Assembly (NCBI GenBank): GCA_035492455.1
Contig: DATJJE010000054.1
Location: forward strand, 19,322 to 83,321
Direction: 5' to 3'
Source of the DNA: Gp6-AA40 sp035492455
GTDB lineage: Bacteria > Acidobacteriota > Vicinamibacteria > Vicinamibacterales > UBA2999
Length of the DNA stretch: 64,000 nt
Each line of letters begins with the position of its first letter. Within the stretch, counting starts at the first letter, position 1. Shown here piece by piece: positions 41,587-49,218 of this stretch. A model generated the notes under the pieces. It had not been told where the DNA came from, did no database searches, and saw only the letters and a list, made by a program, of their open reading frames with translations. The translations under genes and the position numbers were made by a program.

Positions 41587-42510
41587 TCACTTTCCGCCAA
41601 GCTGCTTGAATGCCGCAGCCAGCTGGTTAACGTCGTAATCGAACAGCGCGATGTAGTCCGTCGCTTCCTTGGTGCCGCCGACCGATGGTGCCAGCACAAG
41701 CACCTTGCCCCCGACCTGCGTCGCAATCGACTGCGGCGTTTTCAGATCGAAGTACGGCTCGACCACGATGAGCTTCGCGCCTTCGCGCTTCATCGCGTCG
41801 ATCACTTCAAGCGTGTGCTGCGGAGTGGGCGGAATGCCGGGCTTCGGCTCGACGTAGCCGATCACGTCCAGGCCCCACCGCTCCATGAAGTTGGGCCACG
41901 AGCGGTGGAACGTCACCAGCTTCGTCCCCTTGAACGGCGCCAACGCCGCGTCCCAGCGTTTTTCAGCGGCCGCAAGGCGCGTATCGAAATCCGAATAGCG
42001 CTGCGCGAAGTAGGAGGCATTGCCGGGAGAAAGCTGACTGAGCTTGTCGCGAATGGCCTGCGCGATCTTCCGGCCGTTCCCCGGCTCGAGCCAGTAGTGT
42101 GGATTGCCGAGCGGATGCACGTCGCCCATCGCGCGTGTGATCTGCCCGGTCGGGATTTCGAGGATCTTCACGTTCAGCGACGCGTCGAGATAGCCGTTGG
42201 CCCCTGGCTGGATCTTGGCGTTGCGGCTGCTCGTCAGCAGCGGCGGCAGCCACCCGATCTCCAGCTCGCGGCCCACGACGATGAGCACGTCAGCGCGGCT
42301 GACCGCGAGGATGAAACTCGGTTTCGGGTCCACGAAATGAGGATCCTGGTAGCCCTTCGCAAGCGCCGTTACGGAAACCTTATCGCCGCCGATTTCGCGC
42401 GCCAGCGATCCCAGATCCTCTGTCGTAGAAACGACGTTCAACTTGCCCTGTGCCGACGCAATGGCCGGCAGTGCGAGCAGAAACGCGAGAATGAATTTGA
42501 GTGTTTTCAT
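41587..42510 (-). CDS. Metal ABC transporter substrate-binding protein (ZnuA/TroA type)
   Basis: A 307-residue periplasmic binding protein with signal peptide MKTLKFILAFLLALPAIASA. Cluster A-I ligands fit: His in QDPHFVDPKPS, His in DVHPLGNPHYWLEP, His in LVTFHRSWPNFMERW, and a late Asp/Glu in VVEPYFDLKTP. The His-rich loop typical of zinc-specific ZnuA is lacking, so manganese or iron is not excluded. The ATG at 42510 starts the signal peptide; longer readings overlap the beta-barrel gene. It is part of the minus-strand run from the KirBac gene. Confidence 0.92.
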   Translation of the reverse strand: MKTLKFILAFLLALPAIASAQGKLNVVSTTEDLGSLAREIGGDKVSVTALAKGYQDPHFVDPKPSFILAVSRADVLIVVGRELEIGWLPPLLTSSRNAKIQPGANGYLDASLNVKILEIPTGQITRAMGDVHPLGNPHYWLEPGNGRKIAQAIRDKLSQLSPGNASYFAQRYSDFDTRLAAAEKRWDAALAPFKGTKLVTFHRSWPNFMERWGLDVIGYVEPKPGIPPTPQHTLEVIDAMKREGAKLIVVEPYFDLKTPQSIATQVGGKVLVLAPSVGGTKEATDYIALFDYDVNQLAAAFKQLGGK

Positions 42511-42539
42511 ACTGACACCTGACACCTGAAACCTGATAC

Positions 42540-43874
42540 CTAGAAGGGATGGGCGCCATGTGCGCCAATTGAAAACTGGAACTGGAACAGCAATTCGTTG
42601 GCGTCGGGACCGTCGCCGTAATTCGTCCGGCGGTACTGACCGCGCACCTGGCTGAACTCGCTCGGCCAGTAGGTCAGCACCGCGGAACCGCCGCGATCGA
42701 GAATCGACGAGTCTTCGGCTCGTTCGGATTGATCGTAGCGAGCACCAGCCCACCAGCGCCGCGCGAACTGGTAGTCACCGGACACGTAATATCCGACGCT
42801 TCGCTCATGCCCTGACGCGCGCGGACGCAGCGTCCGGAACTGCTCTCGATTGCTCCAGATCACCTCGCTGCGACCCACGAACTGGTGGTAAATCGCGCGG
42901 GTTAGCGGACGCCACCGTAGCGTCGCATCGACGCCGAACAAATCCGTTGTGAAGCGCCCGATATCCTCTGCTCTGATGATGCCCGCATCGTTGTGGCCGT
43001 ACGAATATGATGCGCCGAGGTCGACGTTGGTCGATTCGCTGATGTCGTGGTACCCGCGCAGATGAGCGACATACGCCAGGTCGCCGCGCTTGCTCGACTT
43101 GAACAGGTCGCTCGAGTCGCCGCGATAGACCTCCCCCGTCGCTTCGAGGAACAGGGTGCCTGCGGGAATCAGACGCGATACCGAAATTCCGGCATCGTCG
43201 ATCCCATCTTCGCCGCCGACCAGGTTTTTCGTGACAAGCGGACGATCCGTCCACGGCAGTACATGGTTGTGGAGCGAGTTGACCTTGCCGAACGCGGCGC
43301 GCATCTTCCCCACCTTCGCCAGGAAGCCGCCCGGAAGCGTGTTCAACGTCAGGAACCCTTCTTCCAAGTCCACGCCTTCTTCACCGAATGAGATAAAAAA
43401 GTCGGCGCGCGCATACGGGTCGACAATCGCCTGGAACGACGCTTCCGATTCGTGCATCTCGAGCGCCGGCTGCGGATCCGTCGTGTTGCGGCCCGCGGCG
43501 CCAAGAAAATCGCCAATGACGGCCATATCGGGATTGAAGATCTTCGAGCCAAGCGACGCGGTGCCGTAGATTGGCAATGTCCCGGTCGGCCCTCCGGCGC
43601 CAGCTGCACCAGGCGGCACTTCCACAGTCCCCGCGGGCGGTGGCGGCGCACCTTGCGCAGCTTCCGGCGGCGACGGTGCCGGCGCCGCTTGGCCGGCTTG
43701 CAGTGCAGCAAGCTGCGCTTCGAGCGCGGAAATCCGCTGGTTGAACTCCTGTCGCAGCTGATCGATCTGCTGCTGAACCTGTTGCGCCTGATCCGGGGTC
43801 TGCGCCGCGGCCTGCCGCGGCGCGAGAAACGCCGCAGCAATACATGCCGCACGCGCGCAATCTATCGGTCGCAT
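42540..43874 (-). CDS. Outer-membrane beta-barrel with N-terminal coiled coil
   Basis: A 444-residue protein with signal peptide (...FLAPRQAAAQ). A coiled-coil segment (QVQQQIDQLRQEFNQRISAL, about 28-60) and a Pro/Ala linker follow, then a porin-like barrel. The barrel has alternating aromatic strands (YARADFFISFGEEGV, FLEATGEVYRGD, VDLGASYSYGHND, GYYVSGDYQFARRWW) and ends GAHGAHPF. The plan resembles trimeric or phosphate-selective (OprO/P-like) porins. It lies directly upstream of the ZnuA gene, so it is a good candidate for the outer-membrane step of metal uptake. AGGAGG precedes the ATG. Confidence 0.82.
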   Translation of the reverse strand: MRPIDCARAACIAAAFLAPRQAAAQTPDQAQQVQQQIDQLRQEFNQRISALEAQLAALQAGQAAPAPSPPEAAQGAPPPPAGTVEVPPGAAGAGGPTGTLPIYGTASLGSKIFNPDMAVIGDFLGAAGRNTTDPQPALEMHESEASFQAIVDPYARADFFISFGEEGVDLEEGFLTLNTLPGGFLAKVGKMRAAFGKVNSLHNHVLPWTDRPLVTKNLVGGEDGIDDAGISVSRLIPAGTLFLEATGEVYRGDSSDLFKSSKRGDLAYVAHLRGYHDISESTNVDLGASYSYGHNDAGIIRAEDIGRFTTDLFGVDATLRWRPLTRAIYHQFVGRSEVIWSNREQFRTLRPRASGHERSVGYYVSGDYQFARRWWAGARYDQSERAEDSSILDRGGSAVLTYWPSEFSQVRGQYRRTNYGDGPDANELLFQFQFSIGAHGAHPF

Positions 43875-43927
43875 ACATCCTCCTGACGGACACAGCTCCG
43901 TCTCCTTGTCGTGAAGGGTTCGAGGAG

Positions 43928-44290
43928 TTAGGCGATCGGAGGCGCGCGGGCGGGACGATCGGAAACGACTTGCGGATTCAGCGCGCCGGCCGCGGTCGTC
44001 GCGGTGAGGCGGCCGTCAATTGTCGGGGCGGTGAAGCGCACCGAGTGCGCGACGGCGCGCAGCGACTGAAGGGCGTGACAGAGCACGCAGTGCTGCGATT
44101 CGGGAACCGTCTCGTGGCCCGCCCCTCCGATGCGGTGCGCTTCCGCATTGTGAACGACGATGGTGGGATTGCAGATCTCGTCGTCCATCCCGTCGTGCAG
44201 CAACGACGAGACGGTGATCGGGCCCGTCGCAAAAAGCGCGAGCGCCACCGCGAACGGCGCGAGACGAGTGCGCCGAAGGGCGCGAATCAT
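43928..44290 (-). CDS. Small secreted Cys/His protein (DUF2946-like)
   Basis: A 120-residue protein with an N-terminal signal or anchor (RLAPFAVALALFATGPITVSS). An ESQHCVLCHALQSL motif near residue 72 has CxxCH spacing, but in a context like DUF2946 (metal-linked small proteins), not cytochrome c. His residues occur earlier in SSLLHDG and VVHNAEAHRIGGAGH. It could be a periplasmic metal-binding accessory of the zinc-type uptake genes that follow. Its ATG at 44290 lies two bases after the ArsA-type stop. The family match is tentative. Confidence 0.7.
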   Translation of the reverse strand: MIRALRRTRLAPFAVALALFATGPITVSSLLHDGMDDEICNPTIVVHNAEAHRIGGAGHETVPESQHCVLCHALQSLRAVAHSVRFTAPTIDGRLTATTAAGALNPQVVSDRPARAPPIA

Positions 44291-44292
44291 CG

Positions 44293-45237
44293 CTACAAGG
44301 ATAGCAGGGAACTGACTCGATCGAGGTGCTGCAGCCCGTAGACGTCGGTCGGCAACTGCGGAATCCAGACGAGCGGGTACTGCGAGAAGCGCTGCCTGAT
44401 TTCGTCGATATAGACCTGTTCCTGGGCCCGACGGGAGCGGTAGAAGTCCCCTTCGGCATCGACGGGCAGCACCCGGTTGACCACCACCTGACACACGTTC
44501 ACATTCGACTCGCGGAGCAGTTCCGCCGCGCGAGCGGTTTCTTCAATCGGGAGGCGCTCGGGAATGACGACCAGCACGAAACCAGTGAAGTTGTGCTGCA
44601 TCAGGCGGGCACGCACCTGTTCCAGCTTCTCCTGCCGCGCCTCGAGCGTTTTGAGAATCGGGTCGTCCTCGGGGCTGATCGCCTCGGGTTCGAGCCGCAC
44701 CTGATCGATGTCCTTGTTCAGCGCCAGCAACGCGCGCCGACGCTTCGAGAGCGCGGTTATCCACGTCGTCACCAGCTCCGGCATCCGCAACAGGCGGAGC
44801 GTGTGTCCGGTGGGCGCGGTGTCGAAGACGAGCAGGTCGTAGGCGTCGAAGCGATCGACGATCAAGTCGCCGATGCGATCGAACAGCGCGACTTCCTCGA
44901 CGCCCGGCATCCCAGAGACCAGTTCAATCTGACGCTCCGCTTCGCGTGCGATCGCGTGGCTGAACATGCGCGCGATGCCGGCCTTGGCGGTGTCGATGTA
45001 ACGTCGCGCTTCGAGGTTGGCGTCGATCTCGAGGCCGAAGAGGCGAGGATGGATCTCGCGCTCGTCGGCGCCGAATGGTCGTTCGAAGATGTCGGACGTG
45101 GAATGCGCTGGGTCCGTCGAGACGAGCAACACGCGTTTACCGGCGCGGCTCGCCGCAAGCGCCACCGCCGACGCACAGGTCGTCTTGCCGACGCCTCCCT
45201 TGCCGCCGAAGAAGAGAATGCGTTTCTTCAGCAGCAC
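44293..45237 (-). CDS. ArsA/GET3-type transport or targeting ATPase
   Basis: A 314-residue SIMIBI-class ATPase. The deviant P-loop FFGGKGGVGKTT has the signature Lys, and the A-loop/switch boxes STDPAHSTSDIF and FDTAPTGHTLRLL are intact, so it should hydrolyse ATP as a dimer. It is a single-domain form like GET3, which guides tail-anchored membrane proteins, not the duplicated arsenite-pump ArsA. No ArsB, ArsR or ArsC is near. The start is the GTG at 45237, overlapping the CC-tail gene by 10 bases. It lies in an operon with a KirBac channel gene and a small CC-tailed protein. Confidence 0.9.
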   Translation of the reverse strand: MLLKKRILFFGGKGGVGKTTCASAVALAASRAGKRVLLVSTDPAHSTSDIFERPFGADEREIHPRLFGLEIDANLEARRYIDTAKAGIARMFSHAIAREAERQIELVSGMPGVEEVALFDRIGDLIVDRFDAYDLLVFDTAPTGHTLRLLRMPELVTTWITALSKRRRALLALNKDIDQVRLEPEAISPEDDPILKTLEARQEKLEQVRARLMQHNFTGFVLVVIPERLPIEETARAAELLRESNVNVCQVVVNRVLPVDAEGDFYRSRRAQEQVYIDEIRQRFSQYPLVWIPQLPTDVYGLQHLDRVSSLLSL

Positions 45238-45491
45238 GGCATGCTGCCGATCGGCGAGCGGTCCATGCCCATGCGCCGATGCCACGTATGGAACTCTTCG
45301 AGGAAGAACGGGTACACGTCGAGCAGATAGATCGCGGCGGGATTCGGCAGGCCGACGAGCTCCATGAAGCACTGGAGCATGAACAGGTCGTTGAGGTCGA
45401 CGAACTGTTCGCGCAGCTTCCGCTCATACTCCGACACGAAGTAGCCGTGCAGAAATTCGCCGAAGTGCCGCTTCAGATCGTCCAAGCTCAT
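45228..45491 (-). CDS. Small protein ending in Cys-Cys, encoded next to ArsA-type ATPase (cory-CC-star-like)
   Basis: An 87-residue acidic-aromatic protein, all helical by appearance (MSLDDLKRHFGEFLHGYFVS, FMLQCFMELVGLPNPAAIYL, YPFFLEEFHTWHRRMGM), whose final two residues are Cys-Cys. I recall a family called cory-CC-star that ends this way and sits beside ArsA-like ATPases; this matches in size, ending and neighbour. Function unknown; the CC could hold metal, form a disulfide or be modified. It overlaps the upstream channel gene by 4 bases (ATGA) and the ATPase gene by 10. Confidence 0.82.
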   Translation of the reverse strand: MSLDDLKRHFGEFLHGYFVSEYERKLREQFVDLNDLFMLQCFMELVGLPNPAAIYLLDVYPFFLEEFHTWHRRMGMDRSPIGSMPCC

Positions 45492-46474
45492 GACAGCTTC
45501 TCGACGTCGTGCAGCCGGCTCACGTCGACCGAGAGCAGATGCGATCGGGATTCGCCGCGGAACACGGGCTGGAAGCGCGCGTTCCAGATGATTTCATCCG
45601 CACGATACGACGTGCGCGCGTGCACGGTCTGCTCGTAGGTTTCGTCCACGCCGGTCAACAGCACCAGAATCTCCGCCTGCTCACCGAGCAGATCATCGCG
45701 CGACTTGCCAGCGAGCGGACTGTTTTCGTCGATGGGATGCACGACCGTCCACGTCAGCGGGAAGAACGTCACCTTGTTGCGCTCGAGCGGCAGCAACCGA
45801 TACCGCCGCGTAATCCGTCCTTCCCGATCCTTCTCGAGCGAGGTGTAGAGCACCTGCGCCTGCAGCTCGATGATTTCGTTGCGTCTTCGCTGATTCGCGA
45901 TGCGGAACATCAGTGCCTGCACATCCGCGTACGGCGCGACGATCGCGTGCCGGCTGAAGATGATGGCCGCGGTCGGCCGTGCAAAGCGCGCGAACAGCAG
46001 TCCCGTGGCGAGCGCCTGATACATGAGGCCGACGAGCGCTTCGATCGTGACGAGGACGTTGGCGGCCAATCCGTTCGGGCCGATCTGACCGTAGCCGATC
46101 GTCGCAAACGTCTGGATGCTGAAGAAGAACGCCTGGCTGAACCGACCGCCCAGCATGTGCGTCGCAGGGCCCGCCAGCGCATCGGGACCGCACGCAATAT
46201 AGGTGAGCGCAAACAGCAGGTTGAGAATCAGGTACAGCAGCGCCACCAACCCGAGAAAGCCCGCCCACGAGATTGTCAGCAGCAGTTGGTACGGGGCCAG
46301 CGTCGCCAGCAGCCCGAGTCCTTCGCGGACGACGTTGAACGAGCCGTCGCGATTGAGCAGCCGCTGCCGGCTGTCGCGACTGACCACCGAGCCGAAGCCG
46401 AGGTCGCGATCGCGCACCTCGGCTTCGGCGGTGACGCGTGCGGCGAGCGGGCTTGGATCGAATGGGGCAGCCAT
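45488..46474 (-). CDS. KirBac-type inward-rectifier potassium channel
   Basis: A 328-residue ion channel. An N-terminal slide helix region is followed by TM1 (about 62-95), a pore helix and the selectivity filter TIGYGQ at residues 125-130. TM2 (about 137-165) comes next, and the C-terminal half is the Kir cytoplasmic Ig-like domain (LMFRIANQRRRNEIIELQAQ, FFPLTWTVVHPIDENSPL). It conducts potassium out of or into the cell under lipid or ligand gating. It is the first gene of a minus-strand set with the CC-tail protein and the ArsA-type ATPase, which may assist its assembly or gating. Confidence 0.93.
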   Translation of the reverse strand: MAAPFDPSPLAARVTAEAEVRDRDLGFGSVVSRDSRQRLLNRDGSFNVVREGLGLLATLAPYQLLLTISWAGFLGLVALLYLILNLLFALTYIACGPDALAGPATHMLGGRFSQAFFFSIQTFATIGYGQIGPNGLAANVLVTIEALVGLMYQALATGLLFARFARPTAAIIFSRHAIVAPYADVQALMFRIANQRRRNEIIELQAQVLYTSLEKDREGRITRRYRLLPLERNKVTFFPLTWTVVHPIDENSPLAGKSRDDLLGEQAEILVLLTGVDETYEQTVHARTSYRADEIIWNARFQPVFRGESRSHLLSVDVSRLHDVEKLS

Positions 46475-46637
46475 TTTTGTCCGGTCGGTTGTTAAACCAT
46501 GCGTGATTGTCGAAATCGACGCCTGAAGACGACGCGTTCAGCGCGCACATTGAATCGACGCGGCCGAAAACATTCGAGATTCATCGCCTGCCAGGTCACA
46601 CGGCCGAGTTGGCCCATCTGTTGCTCACCGATTCCGC
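46475..46637. other. 163-base divergent intergenic region without clear elements
   Basis: Lies between the KirBac start and the small plus-strand gene at 46638. It must hold promoters for both, but I see no convincing -35/-10 pair, operator or hairpin. TTGTTAAA and ATTGAATC are the only AT-rich stretches. Confidence 0.4.
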
Positions 46638-46835
46638 ATGGACATCCACCGCCTCGCGCACCGCGTAAGAAATGAGTTCATCGAGATGCCGGGCCTGCAG
46701 TTGACGCTTCCTCAGGCTGCGAGGCTGTGGGGCCTCGATCACGAGGCGTCGCGGCTCGTCATCGATGCGCTCGTCGAGGGCGCGTTCCTCCGATGGACGC
46801 CACGCGGCACGGTGGTCCGCGCTAAAGCTTCATAA
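46638..46835 (+). CDS. Small helix-turn-helix-like protein
   Basis: A 65-residue protein. Residues about 20-55 look like a winged or trihelical HTH: LTLPQAARLWGLDHEASRLV then VEGAFLRWTPRGTVVRA, in which a turn Gly precedes a recognition-like helix. Small standalone proteins of this shape are frequent in Acidobacteriota. It may bind DNA or RNA, but no target is apparent. The 3' end overlaps the convergent hydratase gene by 14 bases. Base composition matches its surroundings. Confidence 0.65.
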   Translation: MDIHRLAHRVRNEFIEMPGLQLTLPQAARLWGLDHEASRLVIDALVEGAFLRWTPRGTVVRAKAS

Positions 46836-47634
46836 CGAGCGGCGCCACATCCAACCCCTCCGGCACGGCTCGCCACGTCTCCCCAGGTGCGATCAGCATC
46901 GGGGTGGTGAGCGATCCGGTGCTGATCAACTCGCCTGCGCGCAGCGGCTGCGCCCACGGCGACTCACGCACCGCCTTCGCCAGCTCCCCGAGACAGAGCG
47001 CCGGGTTGCGAAACACATTCTTACCGCTGCCTTCCTCCACGAAGTTGTCGTTCTTGAACAATTTCAGCTTGAAGTCGCCAAGCTGCGCGGCCAGCACCCC
47101 CGCGTTCGCGTCGGTGACCATCGTCGGCGCGCCAAGCACGAGCCCGGCATGGAAGCCGTACGCGGCGACCAGATCCTGGGGCTTGAACTGCCACTCGGGA
47201 AACGGGCAATCGACGATTTCGTAGCCGAGCGACAGCCACTCGACCGACTTCATCACGGCCACCGGATCTGCCACGTCGCCCACGAGCGGTGACTTCAATC
47301 TGAAAACGATTTCCGGTTCGAGCTTCGGCGCGTAGGTGAACGGAAGCGGCGTGACATTTGCCTCGCTGGACTGATGGATGGTGTCGTCGTACATCGACGC
47401 CCACGCGACCGTTTTCAGATTCAGCTTCTCGAGCACCGCCTGATTGCCGAAAGCCACTTTGCGACCGACGACGGTTCGTCCGCTCGCGCGGCGTCGGCGC
47501 GCCAGCTCCGCTTCGACCGCGTAAGCGGAGGCAAGGTCGAAGCCTTCGCGCGTGGAGAGGGGCTGCGGCAGGAGGTCGCCCGCTTCGTACGCATCAATCA
47601 GTTCCTGGGCAACGGCATTCGCATCGATCGCCAT
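46822..47634 (-). CDS. 2-keto-4-pentenoate hydratase / FAH-family protein
   Basis: A 270-residue enzyme of the hydratase/decarboxylase branch of the fumarylacetoacetase fold. GRKVAFGNQAVLEKLNLKT opens the core. KLEPEIVFRLKSPL supplies the E-x-E metal ligands, and VEWLSLGYEIVDCPFPEW a later acidic ligand. The end reads LISTGSLTTPMLIAPGETW. It would hydrate 2-hydroxypentadienoate-type products of aromatic meta-cleavage or a related keto acid. The ATG at 47634 is used, divergent from the SMP-30 gene, with 33 bases between starts. Confidence 0.87.
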   Translation of the reverse strand: MAIDANAVAQELIDAYEAGDLLPQPLSTREGFDLASAYAVEAELARRRRASGRTVVGRKVAFGNQAVLEKLNLKTVAWASMYDDTIHQSSEANVTPLPFTYAPKLEPEIVFRLKSPLVGDVADPVAVMKSVEWLSLGYEIVDCPFPEWQFKPQDLVAAYGFHAGLVLGAPTMVTDANAGVLAAQLGDFKLKLFKNDNFVEEGSGKNVFRNPALCLGELAKAVRESPWAQPLRAGELISTGSLTTPMLIAPGETWRAVPEGLDVAPLVMKL

Positions 47635-47667
47635 GGTCCTGTCGAGTGTAATAGGATTCGGCTCGTT

Positions 47668-48711
47668 ATGACTCGCCTTCTCACCACCGTTTGTGTCGTC
47701 GCTGCGGCGATTGGCGTCAGCGGACAGGCGGAGAACACGGTCGTTCGGTTGGACCGCGCGCTCGATGCCCTGATCGCCCCGAACACCAGAGCCGAGCTCC
47801 TCAAGGGTGATTACTTCGGCGCCATTGAAGGGCCCGTCTGGGTGGACGAAGCCGCCAGCGGGTACCTCCTGTTCAGCGACATGGCCGGGAATGTCATTTA
47901 CAAGTGGACGCCTGCCGGTCAGCTGTCGGTCTTTCTGGAGAAGAGCGGCTACACGGGAAATGACTTGAACAACGTCGGCGGGCAATACACGAACGGCCGC
48001 CTGCATCTGCTGCTCATCGGCTCGAACGGACTGACGCTCGATCGCGAAGGACGCCTCATCATCGCCGGCATGACCGATCGGAACGTCACGCGGCTCGAGA
48101 AAGACGGCACGCGAACGGTTCTCGCGGACCACTACGAAGGCAAGCGGCTGAACAGCCCGAACGACCTCGTCGTGAAGTCCGATGGTGCAATCTATTTCAC
48201 TGAAACGACGAGCGGTATTCGCGGCCGCGATGAAGGGTCGGCGCGCGAGATCGCGTTTCACGGGTTGTATGTGATTAAAGACGGGATGTTGCGCCTGCTC
48301 GACAAGGATCCGCAGGGCGCGGCGCCAAATGGCATCGCGTTCTCACCGGACGAGAAAATTCTCTACGTCAACGGCGGCACGAAGGTCAGCGCCTACGACG
48401 TACGTGCGGATGACATGGTCGCCAATCCACGCTTGCTGATCGATGTCGGCGGCGCGAACAACGTGCCTGGAAACACCGACGGCATGAAGGCGGACCGCAG
48501 CGGCAACATCTACTTCTCGGGCCCCGGCGGTGTCTGGATCGTGTCGCCGCAAGGCAAGCATCTGGGAACCATCGTTACGCCCGAGCGGGTCGCGAACCTG
48601 GCGTTCGGCGACGCCGACAGCAAGACGTTATATATGGTGGGCGGACGCAGCCTCTGGCGCATCCGCGTGAACACGCCCGGCATCAGGCCGATGACAAAGG
48701 AGAAGCGATGA
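47668..48711 (+). CDS. Secreted SMP-30/gluconolactonase-like protein
   Basis: A 347-residue six-bladed propeller with a signal peptide (MTRLLTTVCVVAAAIGVSG). SMP-30 metal-site segments are present: the Glu in AIEGPVWVDEAASG, the Asn in RLNSPNDLVVKSDGAIYFTE, and the late N/D pair AAPNGIAFSPDEKILYVN. It probably hydrolyses a sugar or aldono lactone in the periplasm. A cupin gene overlaps its stop (ATGA). It diverges from the hydratase gene. Confidence 0.9.
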   Translation: MTRLLTTVCVVAAAIGVSGQAENTVVRLDRALDALIAPNTRAELLKGDYFGAIEGPVWVDEAASGYLLFSDMAGNVIYKWTPAGQLSVFLEKSGYTGNDLNNVGGQYTNGRLHLLLIGSNGLTLDREGRLIIAGMTDRNVTRLEKDGTRTVLADHYEGKRLNSPNDLVVKSDGAIYFTETTSGIRGRDEGSAREIAFHGLYVIKDGMLRLLDKDPQGAAPNGIAFSPDEKILYVNGGTKVSAYDVRADDMVANPRLLIDVGGANNVPGNTDGMKADRSGNIYFSGPGGVWIVSPQGKHLGTIVTPERVANLAFGDADSKTLYMVGGRSLWRIRVNTPGIRPMTKEKR

Positions 48712-49187
48712 AGACGTTTGCAATGATGACGGCGGCGCTGCTGCTCGCCAGCACCGCGTTCGCGCAGAAGACGATCACCGACGCCGACAAGACGGGTGTC
48801 TACATGTCCGCGACGGAAGTCGCCGATGCGGTCGCGAAGCTGCCGAAGAACCCGCTCGCATCGGTGCCGGTCTTCAAGATCGGCCCCTTCAACGTGAACG
48901 TCGAGCACCGGCTCGGATTGCCGGCGGCGGCGCAGGCCGGGTCGATCCACGAGAAGGACGCCGAGCTGTTCTACATGATCGACGGCACCGCGACGCTCGT
49001 CACCGGAGGCAAGCTGATCGACGGGGCGAAGGACGGTGATAACTGGCGCGGCAAAGGGATCGACGGCGGCAAGGCGCAGAAGATGTCGAAGGGCGATTTC
49101 ATGCTCGTGCCCGCCGGCGTGCCGCACTGGTTCACCGACATCAACGGCCAGATCACGGAGTTTTCGCTGCATCTGCCGGTGAAGTAG
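48708..49187 (+). CDS. Secreted cupin-domain protein
   Basis: A 159-residue periplasmic protein (signal peptide MKTFAMMTAALLLASTAFA) with a single cupin barrel. VNVEHRLGLPAAAQAGSIHE gives part of motif 1, and AELFYMIDGTATLVTGG its Glu. GDFMLVPAGVPHWFTDING is a good motif 2 with the third His. Start overlaps the SMP-30 stop by 4 bases, so the pair is coupled and probably acts on the same sugar or aromatic acid pathway. Confidence 0.87.
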   Translation: MKTFAMMTAALLLASTAFAQKTITDADKTGVYMSATEVADAVAKLPKNPLASVPVFKIGPFNVNVEHRLGLPAAAQAGSIHEKDAELFYMIDGTATLVTGGKLIDGAKDGDNWRGKGIDGGKAQKMSKGDFMLVPAGVPHWFTDINGQITEFSLHLPVK

Positions 49188-49218
49188 GCCGGGACCAGGG
49201 AGCCGGGATCCGACATCC

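Noticed and set aside
43928..44290. Cytochrome c, from the HCVLCH motif
   Set aside because: The motif fits CxxCH, but the protein lacks the usual haem-fold context (distal Met, aromatic helix) and resembles DUF2946-type metal-linked proteins more.
44293..45491. Arsenic-resistance operon, from the ArsA-type ATPase
   Set aside because: The ATPase is single-domain and no arsB, arsC, arsD or arsR gene lies nearby; the partner is a CC-tail protein and a potassium channel.
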